From JBBRVW01 sp038246545 (GTDB lineage: Bacteria; Actinomycetota; Actinomycetes; JACCUZ01), in contig JBBRVW010000036.1 of NCBI GenBank assembly GCA_038246545.1, forward strand, positions 1-51,117: a DNA stretch of 51,117 bases, read 5' to 3'. Position numbers and translations under genes: made by a program. Below, piece after piece: positions 1 to 9,100 of the stretch; positions within the stretch are counted from its first letter, which is position 1, and each line of letters begins with the position of its first letter. Below the pieces are notes generated by a model that searched no databases, was not told where the DNA came from, and worked only from the letters and a program-made list of their open reading frames with translations.

Positions 1-353
1 GTGCTCTCGACGACGAGGGCGGGGGAGAGGTCCGGGTCGTGCACCAGGGGCGCCGCCTTGTCCGGGTCGACGACCTGATAGCGCAGCTCGACGAGCCCAC
101 CGGCCGCGGTGACCGCCAGCAGGTCGATGTCGATGCCGTAGCGCGCCGCCATCCCGTCGGCACTGACCAGCGAGGCGCCGTTGCGGACGTCGGAGGCCAG
201 GTGCTGCCGCCAGGCCTGCACGCCGCCACCGACCGCGACCAGGCTCAGGACCGCGGCCAGGGCGACGAGCCGACGCCGGCTGCGCCTGCCGCGTCGTTCT
301 CTGGAGACGGGAGGTGGTGCGGGGGCCTCGGGGGCCAGGGTCTCAGTGGTCAT
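1..353 (-). CDS. Membrane-anchored hypothetical protein, N-terminal part (cut by window edge)
   Basis: The reading frame opens at an ATG (351-353) preceded by GAGG and stays open to the left edge, giving 117 residues of an incomplete protein. A Pro/Ala-rich N-terminus is followed by an Arg-rich cytoplasmic stretch (RRGRRSRRR) and one hydrophobic segment near residues 28-47, so the rest should lie outside the membrane. The outer part contains GGLVELRYQVVDPDKAAPL, which looks like a beta-rich extracytoplasmic domain I cannot name. It lies 67 nt downstream of the copper-free cupredoxin gene on the same strand, so it may be the last visible member of that operon, with a hairpin in between. I infer a role at the membrane alongside the secreted oxidase proteins. 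No function can be assigned from the visible part. Confidence 0.7.
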   Translation of the reverse strand, partial: MTTETLAPEAPAPPPVSRERRGRRSRRRLVALAAVLSLVAVGGGVQAWRQHLASDVRNGASLVSADGMAARYGIDIDLLAVTAAGGLVELRYQVVDPDKAAPLVHDPDLSPALVVES

Positions 354-385
354 GGTGCGTCCTCAGTCTGAGTGACGGGCGGGGC

Positions 386-407
386 GGGCCGGCTGGTGAG
401 CCGGCCC
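386..407 (-). terminator. GC hairpin between cupredoxin gene and membrane-protein gene
   Basis: GGGCCGGCT and AGCCGGCCC form a perfect 9-bp stem with a 4-nt loop, 14 nt after the stop codon at 421. There is no T-run, so it may be a weak terminator, an RNA-stability element or an attenuator reducing expression of the last gene. Confidence 0.4.
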
Positions 408-420
408 GGCCCGCGGTGGG

Positions 421-3414
421 TCAGGGCAGGTCGAACGCGTCGATGTCGCTGTTGTTGCTCGTCCCCAGGCCGTGATTGGTGCCGTCGAAGTAGACCGACC
501 ACCGGCCGGCGTTGTAGGCGACCACGTCCTCGTCCTGCACGTTCCCCGGTCCTGGCAGCGCCGTGGTCGTCGGGCTGAAGGAGAGGTAGAAGTGCGTGGC
601 GTCGATGAACTTGAGCCCGTCGACGTCGGAGCTCGGCATCGAGTAAGGCGCCTGAGAGGCATCGACCACCCTCGTGGAGCTCCCGGTGACACCCGTGCCG
701 TCGTAGCGGTAGATGTCGTTGTTCGCTCCAGCGGGTAGACCCACTCCGGTCGGGCGAGTGGTGCCGTTCATCGAGTAGTAGAGCTTGCCGCCGGCCACGC
801 TGACCGCGTCGACGTTGACCCCGGCGCCCCCCAGCCCGTTGGTCGACCCGTCAAACACCCTCGTGTAGGTCCCGTTGACGGGGTTGAACGACACGACGTC
901 CTCGTCGGGCACAGTCAAGCCGCCCACGCTGGCGGTCCCGCTGAAGGACAGGTAGACGTGCGTCGCGTCGACCACGGCGTAGCCGTCCACGTTCGCCGGG
1001 CCCGTGTAGACCGTCCCGGCCGCCATGGACGCCCCGTCCCACCGGTAGACGTTGTTGGGAATGCGTCCGGACGCGTTGCCCACGGTGGAGAACGACAGCG
1101 GCGCGGTGACCTTGAGCGTGTCCGTCGCGGTGACGACCGCGCTCCAGTTGCCGGCGGCATCCCTCACCCGGGCCTTGATAGGCGTCAAGGTGCCCTCGGG
1201 CAGGACGGAGGTGTCGAGCTCGCCGGTGAACGTACCGGCAGTTGCACCGGCAGTCGTCATCTGCGTGGCCTTGCCGACCCCGGGATCGGTGCCGATGAAG
1301 AACTCGGCTCCGGCCACGGAGGTGCCCACGTCAGTTCCGGAGGCAGTGACGGAGACCGTCCTCGCCCCTTGGGTCGGGTTCGGCGCCGCAGTGACCCCGG
1401 TCGCCGTCGGGGCCGTCTTGTCGACGACCAGGGTGGTCGTCGCAAGGGCTCCCCAGTTGCCGGCCGCGTCCTTGGCACGCACCGAGATGGTGTGGTTGCC
1501 GTTGCTCAGGATGCGGACGGTGGTCAGCGGGATGTCCGCGTAGCCGCCCTCGACCGGGTCGCTGAAGGAGCCGTCGACGGCACGCAGGGGGACGCCCGTG
1601 CCGGTGGCGCCGACCGTGTCGATGAACATCTCAGCAGCCGCGATCGGGCTCTGGACGCCGTTCGCCAGCGGGTCAGTGAGCTGGGTGGCGTTGAGACGGA
1701 TCGAGTTCGTGCCGTTGCTGTAGGGCAGGAGACCGTTGCTCGGGTTGGGGCTGACGAACAGCCCGGCGCCGCCAGTGACCACGGGAGGTGTCGTGTCGAC
1801 ATCCAGGGTCGCGTCGAGAGCGGCGCCCCAGTTGCCTTGGGCATCCTGGGCGTGGACGTAGACGGAGTGGTGCCCCTCGAGGATGCTGTTGACCGCGGCC
1901 TGGTCGATGGTCCCGTCCAGGCTGGCTACCGGAGCCAGCTGGGACACCGTCATCGGCTTTCCACTGCCGTCGGCGCCGGGCGTGTCGAGGAAGTACTCGG
2001 CCGCGATGACGTTGGAGTTCCCGGAGGCGGAGTCGTCACCGGTAGCACTGATCTGGACCGCGCCGCCGTCGTGCCCGACCAGCCGCGGGGACAGCGTCAG
2101 GCCCGACGTGGTCGGTCCACCTGCATCGGCGCCGGTGACCAGAACCGAGCTGAGCGGTCCCCAGTTGCCGGCCGCGCCGGCCGCGTCCCTTCCGCGGACG
2201 TAGAGCACGTGCTGCCCGGCCGGAAGGCTGAGCGTCGCGGTGGCCTCCTCGGTGGCGCTCGCCGGGCCGCCGATCGTCATGGGGACGCTTGGGCCGCCGA
2301 CGTTGTCGAGGTAGTACTCGACCGCGGCGATGTCGCTCCCCCCGCGGTTGGCGTCGTCGACGTGGGCCGTCAGATTCCCGCTGAGGAACGCGACCTTGCT
2401 GGTCACCGGACCGGTGACGTCGCCGGTGGCGCCCGAGCCGGGCACGTCCACCGTGGTGAGCATGCCGCCCACTCCGGCCGCCGTGCGGTTCGTCAGACTC
2501 TGGCTCGCGTCGTAGACGGTGAGGCTGGTGTCCTGGGCAGCTGCCCCCGGCACGGTGACCAGGGCGTCGGCGGACTCACCGGGGCCGAAGGTCTGCGCGA
2601 CGTAGGTGCGGGGGAAGTCCAGCTTGCTGCCGTCCGTCCCGACGACCTTCTGCGACGCGCCGAGGACCCCCATCGAGTGGTAGTTGACGCCGGCGTTCAC
2701 GTAGCGCAGGAGGACGGTGTGCCCGCCGACGCTGGTGATCGGGGCGGTGGCCGGGTAGGCCCTGCCGTTGATCAGTGAGTACCGGGGGACGTACTTGCGC
2801 ATGTCGAAGAGCGCTGGGTCGGGCTTGGTGTTCAGCGCGGGGTCGATCTCGCTGAGCACCAGCACCGCCTCGTCGTCGTACGCCGAGGCGGCGTCGTAGG
2901 CCTGTCCACCGGCGGCCGGACGGACCACCAGGGCCCCGTGCAGGCCCATCGCGGTCTGGTACTGCGCCCCCGTGCCGTCCGCATCAGCCGGTCCCGTCTT
3001 GAGGACCGGCCCCGCCTCGTACAAGAAGGTGCCGGGATGCGAGGCGGTGAAGCTGTAGGTCGTGGTGTTGCCGGTCGCGACCCCGCTCCGGTCCAGCGGC
3101 ATCTGCTGCCCCTGGAAGAACAGGGCGGTCTTTGCGCCGAGCGTGTTGTGCAGTGTCACGTTCACCGAGTCGCCCTCGGTCACCTCGATCGTCGGGCCAC
3201 CCGGGGCGGTGACATTGCCCCCTCCCGAGGAGTACCCCCACACCGGGACGGACACACCGTTGGGAAGTGTGGTCGAACCCGTGACGGCGTACAGGTCAAC
3301 ATCCTGGGTCGCGGCCTGGGCCGGCGCCGAGGACAGGATCAGCAATGCCGAGGACGCGACCGACACGGCGACCGTGGCGCGGAACGGCCTCTGGAGCCTG
3401 CTACGTCGAGACAT
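421..3414 (-). CDS. Secreted cupredoxin-fold protein without copper ligands, with Ig-like domains and C-terminal repeat module
   Basis: 997 residues from the ATG at 3412-3414, which has a purine-rich site (AAGGGCGGGAAG) just upstream; the open frame extends further but lacks such support. Residues 1-34 are a Sec signal peptide ending AQA. Two cupredoxin-like domains (about 36-335) align in layout with multicopper oxidases. The ligand positions are replaced, however: FFQGQQMPL (99-107) stands where HxH would be, LYEAGP (131-136) where HCH would be, and YHSMG (245-249) where HPxHxH would be. About 340-780 holds four Ig-like repeats with the recurring pattern DAxGNWG. About 780-997 is the propeller-like module also present twice in the giant protein of this operon, ending DIDAFDLP. 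There is no LPXTG or C-terminal membrane anchor. I infer a non-catalytic structural subunit or partner of the two neighbouring copper proteins. It cannot be an oxidase on its own unless copper binds in an unknown way. Confidence 0.85.
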   Translation of the reverse strand: MSRRSRLQRPFRATVAVSVASSALLILSSAPAQAATQDVDLYAVTGSTTLPNGVSVPVWGYSSGGGNVTAPGGPTIEVTEGDSVNVTLHNTLGAKTALFFQGQQMPLDRSGVATGNTTTYSFTASHPGTFLYEAGPVLKTGPADADGTGAQYQTAMGLHGALVVRPAAGGQAYDAASAYDDEAVLVLSEIDPALNTKPDPALFDMRKYVPRYSLINGRAYPATAPITSVGGHTVLLRYVNAGVNYHSMGVLGASQKVVGTDGSKLDFPRTYVAQTFGPGESADALVTVPGAAAQDTSLTVYDASQSLTNRTAAGVGGMLTTVDVPGSGATGDVTGPVTSKVAFLSGNLTAHVDDANRGGSDIAAVEYYLDNVGGPSVPMTIGGPASATEEATATLSLPAGQHVLYVRGRDAAGAAGNWGPLSSVLVTGADAGGPTTSGLTLSPRLVGHDGGAVQISATGDDSASGNSNVIAAEYFLDTPGADGSGKPMTVSQLAPVASLDGTIDQAAVNSILEGHHSVYVHAQDAQGNWGAALDATLDVDTTPPVVTGGAGLFVSPNPSNGLLPYSNGTNSIRLNATQLTDPLANGVQSPIAAAEMFIDTVGATGTGVPLRAVDGSFSDPVEGGYADIPLTTVRILSNGNHTISVRAKDAAGNWGALATTTLVVDKTAPTATGVTAAPNPTQGARTVSVTASGTDVGTSVAGAEFFIGTDPGVGKATQMTTAGATAGTFTGELDTSVLPEGTLTPIKARVRDAAGNWSAVVTATDTLKVTAPLSFSTVGNASGRIPNNVYRWDGASMAAGTVYTGPANVDGYAVVDATHVYLSFSGTASVGGLTVPDEDVVSFNPVNGTYTRVFDGSTNGLGGAGVNVDAVSVAGGKLYYSMNGTTRPTGVGLPAGANNDIYRYDGTGVTGSSTRVVDASQAPYSMPSSDVDGLKFIDATHFYLSFSPTTTALPGPGNVQDEDVVAYNAGRWSVYFDGTNHGLGTSNNSDIDAFDLP
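424..1104 (-). repeat. Propeller-like repeat module (copy 1 of 3 in the window)
   Basis: The encoded C-terminal ~225 residues consist of two units, each pairing a blade with the signature LYYS...NDIY...TRVVDAS and a blade with VDATHFYLSF...QDEDVV.YN.G.WSVYFDGT..GL, closed by DIDAF.P. Two further copies lie in the 6160-12963 gene. The many Asp residues suggest metal or calcium binding, which is inference. Confidence 0.75.
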
Positions 3415-3428
3415 GGTCTTCCCGCCCT

Positions 3429-4739
3429 TCACTTGCAGTCGTAGTGGCCGGGCGGATCGATCCGCATGTATGTGATCGGACCGGTCATGTTGGCGCCCCA
3501 CGAGGTGATCTGGAAGAGCGCGTGGTTGTGGCTGATGATGTAGTACTCACCGCACTGGTTGAGCGTGGGCGTCCCGGTCGGGAGCGTCTCCTGGCGGCCC
3601 AGGTACGGGCTGCCGCTGTAGAAAGTGCCGATGAACGAGTTGGCGAGGGCGGGCGTCGTGACGGGCACCGGGTTGGTCGCGCTGTAGTTCTCTGCGTCGT
3701 GCCAGGAGAACCGCACATCCCAGGTCTGACCTGGCCCGAGGTTGATGGCGAACTTCTCCATCGTGAGGTCCTGGCCTGCCGGACCTTCCAGCGGGTGCCC
3801 GTCGCGTCCGATGACGAGTCCGTTGTTGCCGTGCGGGTGGAACGGGAAGTCCTCGGTGCCGACATTGAGGTAGCGCGCGAGGGCCGGCTCGTTGGGCATG
3901 ATCTCCGCCAGCGCGCCGTACGGCTGTGTCGGGAGCCAGGAGGCACCATTGTCGGCGATGCTGTCGGGGAAGCCGCGACCGTTGATCAGCCAGTAGCGCG
4001 GGTGGTAGTTGTCGATGTTGAAGGTCTTGCCCAGCTCGACCCGCTGGTGCTGGTAGGGGTCGATCTCCGAGAGGAGAACCATGAACTCGCGATTCGGGGT
4101 GAAGTTGCTGTTCGTGGAGTTGTAGGCCTGGGTGGGGGACCCGGCCGGACGCACGATGATCGAGCCGAACAGGCCCATCCGGACCTGCTTCTCCGGGTTG
4201 GTGCCCGACTCGTAGAGGTAGGTGCCGGGGTTGGCGGCCGTGAAGCTGTAGGTCACGGTCCCTGTCTGCGCGGCAGCCGTGGTGCTCAGCGAGGTGACCT
4301 TGCCGCCGGTGCGCTCCGGCGTAGAGGCGATGCCGTCTGCCAGCACGCCCTCCTGCCCGGGGAAGACGATGGACGTCGGGTCCGGAAGGGTGTTGTGCAG
4401 GATGACGGTGACCTGGTCGCCAGCCTCCACGCAGAGAACCGGACCCGGGTGCTGGAACCCGTCGAACCCGTGGGAGTATCCCCACATGAACGCGGTGTTG
4501 CCGTCGGGGAGGCTGATGTAGCCCGTCCTCGTGGTCAGGTTGAAGATCGGCTGCCCCGGGACCCCTCCCTCGCCCGGCGTGCACACGATGCCGACCTTGG
4601 GGACGTCGGCCGGAGCCGCACTCGCCGTGGTCTCCGGGGTGAGGGCCGCGCCGGCGAGGCTCATGCCTGCGACCGCGAGCAGCGCCGCAGCGCGACGACC
4701 CCCGCGTCGCGCCTTCAGTGAGGCGATGACAGTGCTCAT
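3429..4739 (-). CDS. Cupredoxin protein carrying half of a trinuclear copper site (multicopper oxidase subunit)
   Basis: 436 residues; its ATG overlaps the upstream stop as ATGA (4736-4739), and its stop lies 14 nt before the next start, so the three cupredoxin genes are translationally linked. A Sec signal peptide covers about 1-42 (ends ASA). The first cupredoxin domain (about 45-200) has no copper ligands: SIVFPGQEG (123-131) and LYESGT (175-180) occupy the loop positions. The second domain (about 240-436) keeps two His-x-His motifs, FHPHGN (H301, H303) and ISHNHALF (H404, H406). Those are the loop types that donate four of the eight trinuclear-cluster histidines in multicopper oxidases. 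No type 1 copper cysteine is present in an HCH context. The protein can therefore supply only half a cluster and would need a partner, most simply the product of 4736-6073, which has the complementary half. Substrate unknown. Confidence 0.88.
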   Translation of the reverse strand: MSTVIASLKARRGGRRAAALLAVAGMSLAGAALTPETTASAAPADVPKVGIVCTPGEGGVPGQPIFNLTTRTGYISLPDGNTAFMWGYSHGFDGFQHPGPVLCVEAGDQVTVILHNTLPDPTSIVFPGQEGVLADGIASTPERTGGKVTSLSTTAAAQTGTVTYSFTAANPGTYLYESGTNPEKQVRMGLFGSIIVRPAGSPTQAYNSTNSNFTPNREFMVLLSEIDPYQHQRVELGKTFNIDNYHPRYWLINGRGFPDSIADNGASWLPTQPYGALAEIMPNEPALARYLNVGTEDFPFHPHGNNGLVIGRDGHPLEGPAGQDLTMEKFAINLGPGQTWDVRFSWHDAENYSATNPVPVTTPALANSFIGTFYSGSPYLGRQETLPTGTPTLNQCGEYYIISHNHALFQITSWGANMTGPITYMRIDPPGHYDCK

Positions 4740-6073
4740 GCTGAGACCCCCAGGTCATTCGGGTAGGTCTGGGCGGGGACCGCGTTGGCGGGGTAGACCC
4801 GGACCTCGGTGGCCTGCCCGCCGAACCCGCCTGGTGCCAGGTTGTTGGACCGCAAGAAGTTGCGGTTGTAGAGCATGTAGGTGTCGTACGCACCGGGACC
4901 CCGGTAGGCCGGGGCCGTGAACAGCGCTTCGTAGCTCTCACCGGGACCCATGTTGATGGTCTCGGTCTCGTACGACGTATCGGTCCCGTCGCGGCCCAGC
5001 ATCGGTGTCGCGTCCCGCCCGACCACCCGCATCGGGATTCCCGAGAGGGTCATCGCCGTCTCGCGGAAACCGAGATTTGCGAATCGCAGCGCTACCCGGT
5101 CGCCTCCGTTGCAGGTCACCAACGAGGAGTGCGGCTGGTACTTCAGCTCCGGATGGCCCAGCGCGGGGACCAGGTCACCGTCGACGTCGGTCTGCACGTC
5201 CAGAGCGTTGATCGACGTCGCTGCGTTGATCGGTGCGTTGGGCGCGAGGGTGTCGGGGTAGACCCGGCCGTTGAGCATGGCGAAGTCCGCGTGGTAGTCG
5301 CTCCACTCCGGCAGCTGGATGTGGGCGTCGGCCCAGTGCGCCTCGGCCCACACCTCCGAGCAGAACATCGCGAACTCACGGTCGAACCGTGTCGAACGCG
5401 CTGCTGAGGTGCCGGGCGGGTCGTTGTAGAGGTAGTTGTCCCCCTTGAGCGGCCGGACGAAGACCAGGCCGGTCATGCCCATGTGCACGTGCTCCACGTC
5501 CTCGACGTGGCAGTGGTACATGTACGTACCAGGATCCCGGGGACGGTAGACGTAGGTCATCGTCCGCCCGGCCGGCACGGACACCGATCCGCTCGGCTCG
5601 CCGTCGAAGAACGGGATGACGTTGCGCAAGCCGTGCCAGTGCAGGGTGTGCGCGTCGAACAGGTCGGGCCGCAGGTGAAGTCCGAGGTTGGTCAGCTGCA
5701 CGTTGAAGTCGACCGGGTTGGCCGGGTCGAACTGCTTGGCCCAGAACAGCGGGGCCGAGTGCTGCGCCTTGTACTTCTGAGCCAGGGCCTGGGCGGAGCT
5801 GAGACCGGTCAGGTTCCGGAACCCGAAGATGTAGGTGGTCATGCCCGCCGGCGCCAGCGGATCCGGGTGGAACGGCGGGATGGCCGGCGTCGTCGGCAGG
5901 TGGATCCAGCCGTCGGTGCCACCGAGGTACAGGTCCGGGGGTCGGGGATCTCCCACCGCCGCCTGGGCGGCCTCCGGGAACAGGCTCTTGCCTGCCCAAG
6001 CGACGGAACCGAGTGCTGCGGTCCCTCCGGCCAGCCGCAGGAACCCGCGGCGGTCCAGTCGGATCTCATTCAT
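4736..6073 (-). CDS. Tat-exported multicopper oxidase subunit with type 1 copper site and half trinuclear site
   Basis: 445 residues from the ATG at 6071-6073, chosen because it has AGGGGGA upstream and gives a textbook Tat signal (DRRGFLRLAG, cut near AQA at 36-38). In-frame starts at 6124 (also with GGGAGAGG) and GTG 6163 would only add residues before the twin arginine. Domain 1 (about 60-210) has HTLHWHG (H142, H145, H147) and YHCHVEDVEHVHMGM (H187, C188, H189, H195, M200). That makes a type 1 site of H142/C188/H195/M200 plus four trinuclear histidines. Between HCH and the type 1 His there are five residues rather than the usual three. Domain 2 (about 230-445) is a cupredoxin without ligands (LSGIPMRVV in the loop position). 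Type 1 copper in domain 1 recalls two-domain multicopper oxidases whose cluster forms between subunits. The complementary histidines are in the next gene, 3429-4739. Confidence 0.9.
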   Translation of the reverse strand: MNEIRLDRRGFLRLAGGTAALGSVAWAGKSLFPEAAQAAVGDPRPPDLYLGGTDGWIHLPTTPAIPPFHPDPLAPAGMTTYIFGFRNLTGLSSAQALAQKYKAQHSAPLFWAKQFDPANPVDFNVQLTNLGLHLRPDLFDAHTLHWHGLRNVIPFFDGEPSGSVSVPAGRTMTYVYRPRDPGTYMYHCHVEDVEHVHMGMTGLVFVRPLKGDNYLYNDPPGTSAARSTRFDREFAMFCSEVWAEAHWADAHIQLPEWSDYHADFAMLNGRVYPDTLAPNAPINAATSINALDVQTDVDGDLVPALGHPELKYQPHSSLVTCNGGDRVALRFANLGFRETAMTLSGIPMRVVGRDATPMLGRDGTDTSYETETINMGPGESYEALFTAPAYRGPGAYDTYMLYNRNFLRSNNLAPGGFGGQATEVRVYPANAVPAQTYPNDLGVSA

Positions 6074-6159
6074 GCGCTTTCCCCCTACCATCCGGATCTG
6101 ACCGGTCAGCTCGTCGTTGGTCATGGCCCTCTCCCAGTTCCCCTGGCCGGATCCGTGTC

Positions 6160-9100
6160 TCACGGGATGTCGAACGCGTCGATGTCAGCGGCGGGGGCGG
6201 ACAGCCCGTGGGCGGTCCCGTCGAAGTAGTTGGTCCAGGTGCCGCCGTTGTTGAACACGACGTCCTCGTCCTGCACCGCTCCCAGGCCCGGCAGCGTGGT
6301 GTCCGGCCGGAAGGAGAGGTAGAAGTGCGTGGCGTCAACCCGTACGTAGCCGTCCACGTTGGTTGCGCTCGGGACGCCGTTCGCCGTGGCGTCCCACACC
6401 CGGGTGAACGGCACGGTGCTGGGCGTGGCGAGGCGGTTCACCGCGTAGATGTCAGAGTTGTCCGCCGTGCCCCCACCGGTGACCCTCGGCGGGTTGGTGT
6501 TGCCCACCGTGGAGAAGTAGAGCGTGTTGCCGGAGATGCTGATCGCGTCGATGTCCAGGGCGGCCGAGGTGAGTCCCCGGCTGGTGCCGTCGAACCACAC
6601 CGACCACGCGCCGTTGTTGTAGTAGACGACGTCCTCGTCCTGCACCACCCCGAGCCCCGGCACGCTCGTGTTGTCGGCGAACGAGGCGTAGAAGTGCGTC
6701 GCGTCGACCCGGTCGTAGGCGTCGATGTTGGCCGAGGCCGGAAGCCTGCTGCCGACAGGGAGAACCGTCACGTCCAGCTCACGGGTCGTGCTGGTCCCGT
6801 TGAACGAGTACAGGTCCGCGTTGTCGGCGGTCCCCGTGACGCGGTCGGGGTTCGCGTTGCCGAGAGTGGAGTACACCACCGGTCCGTTCCCGTTGCCCGT
6901 GGGACCCGGCGGCGGAGGCGGCGGGGTGGCGCCTGAAGCCGGGAACGAGAAGGCGTCGATGTCACGCTGCTCGGCCGCGGTGAGGTTGGTGCTGGTCAAA
7001 CCGTTGACGGTGCCGTCGAACCACACGGACCAGGTGCCGGCGTTGTACTCGACGATGTCCTCGTCCTGGACCTGACCCAGGCCCGGGAGCGTGGTGGTCG
7101 GGTCGTTGAAGGACAGGTAGAAGTGCGTCGCGTCGACATAGACCAGACCGTCCACGTTCGAGGTCGAGATGTTGTACGGCGAAGTCGACGCATCCACCAC
7201 ACGGGTCGAGTTGGCGCCACCGGTCCAGCTGTAGATGTCGTTGTTCGCCCCTGTCCCACCAGCTCCGGTCGGGACCGTGCCGTCCTCGGTGGAGTAGTAG
7301 AGCGTGCTGCCGACCACCTGGATGGCGTCGACGTCGACCCCGTTGCCGCCCAGTCCATGGGCGGAGCCGTCGAAGAACAGCGACCACGACCCGTTGTTGT
7401 AGTAGACGACGTCCTCGTCCTGGACTCCGTTCAGACCCGGAAGGTTCTGGTTGTTGGCAAAGGACAGGTAGAAGTGCGTGGGATCTACCAGGCTGAGTCC
7501 GTCGACGTTGTTGAAGATGAACGTCTGGGTCAAGGGGAAAAGCGCCTGTGGAGCCTGCCATTCCCGGCTGAAGGCCGTGCCGTTCCAGTGGTAGACGTCG
7601 CTCGCTCCCGTGGCTGTGCCCTGGCTGACCGGGCTGTAGCCACGAGTCGAGAACGAGAACTCGTGGACGGCCGGGGGCGGTGTGGATCCCGGCTTCGAAG
7701 AGCCGAACTCGTCCGAGCCGGCGTCGATCCCGCCGAGCGCCGGGCGGACCTCGTCGTCGATGTCGGTCGCGGGCGCGTTCACGGTGCCCTTGTTCGCGGC
7801 ACCCAGGTTGCAGGCGGGCGAGGTGCAGGTCGGCGCCGTGCCCGCCAGGTGGTAGTCACCGAGCTGGTCGGCCGGGGCCTCGACGGCGACCAGGGTGGCG
7901 TCGACGAAGGCGGGGTTCTGACGCCAGGTGGCGAAGGCCACCGAGGTGTCGTACGCCGAGACCACGCCCGGGTTCGCCGAGCTGTTGGTGGCACTCGTGG
8001 TGTAGGGGTGCTGGGCAGCGTCCTGCTGGACCACGGAGCTCGTCGGGGTCAGAGGGGCAGGTGTGTCGGCCAGGCCGACGTCCCAGTGGTCGACGGCGCT
8101 GGCGTCTCCGGCCAGCCCGATCCCCGTCACGGTCGTCCCGGCCCGGGTGCCGGCGCGGTTGTCCCACAGGATGTTGTTGAACAACACAGGGTCGCTGTAG
8201 GTCGTGGAGCCGGGAGGCAGGACGGCCTGCAGCTGGACGCTGTTCAACGAGCTGGAGACGCCGGCCGGTGCCGGTGTGCCGTCCGAGGTCACGGCCGTCG
8301 CGGTCGTGGTGTTCTTCATGATCGTGTTGTTGATCAGGCGCACGTTCGGTGCGTCATTGATGGCCACGCCCGCACCCTCGTGGGTGGAGACGTTGTTCAC
8401 GATCGTGTTGTTGGTGACGTTCATCGGGTAGTTCCCGGACATCAGGAACCGGATGCCACCGCCGTCGTCGTTGGCCAGGTTGCCCTGGATGACGTTGTTG
8501 TAGATGTCCACCGCACCGGTGCCCGGGGAGAGCAGGTTCGGGTTGGCGGGGAGCGCGCCGGCGATCATGATGCCCGCGCCCTCGTCGTTGGAGTTGTTGA
8601 AGTAGATCCGGTTGTGGTGGATCTTGCCGCCGGGGCTCGAGCCGTAGACGCTCACTCCAGCCCCGTACTCGAGCGAGAAGTTGCCGCAGATGTCGTTGCC
8701 GGACAGCTCGTAGCCGTCGCTGCCGCCGAAGAGGCCGACTGCGCCCGCCAGGTTCGTGCCGGCGTTGGAGATCAGCCGGTTGTCGGCGATCCGCACACCC
8801 TCGTTGTGCTGGTTGGCGTCGGAGCCGGCGAGGTCAGGAGTGCCGATCCGGATGGTGCCGTAGCCGCCACCGTTGTTCTCCACCACGTTGTTCGTGATCT
8901 GGAGGTTCTTGACGTAGGCGTTGGCGAAGATGGCACCGCCCTGGGTGGTGATGTTCGCCGGCAGACCTGTGGGCAGGCCGCTTAGGGTGTTGATGTTGCC
9001 GGGGAAGCCCTGCTGGTTGCCGCCTTGGATGTCGAACCCGTCCACAGCTGCGTGGAAGGAGCCACCGAAGCTGCGGGCCTGGCCGGCCTGGTTGCCGTTG

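Noticed and set aside
958..2778. 606-residue forward frame opposite the copper-free cupredoxin gene
   Set aside because: Composition is Arg/Gly/Val-rich with no domain. It mirrors a gene with signal peptide, Ig repeats and a ribosome-binding site; typical high-GC antisense shadow.
421..3414. Reading the 997-residue protein as an active laccase
   Set aside because: All expected copper-binding loops lack His and Cys ligands; only the fold is shared.
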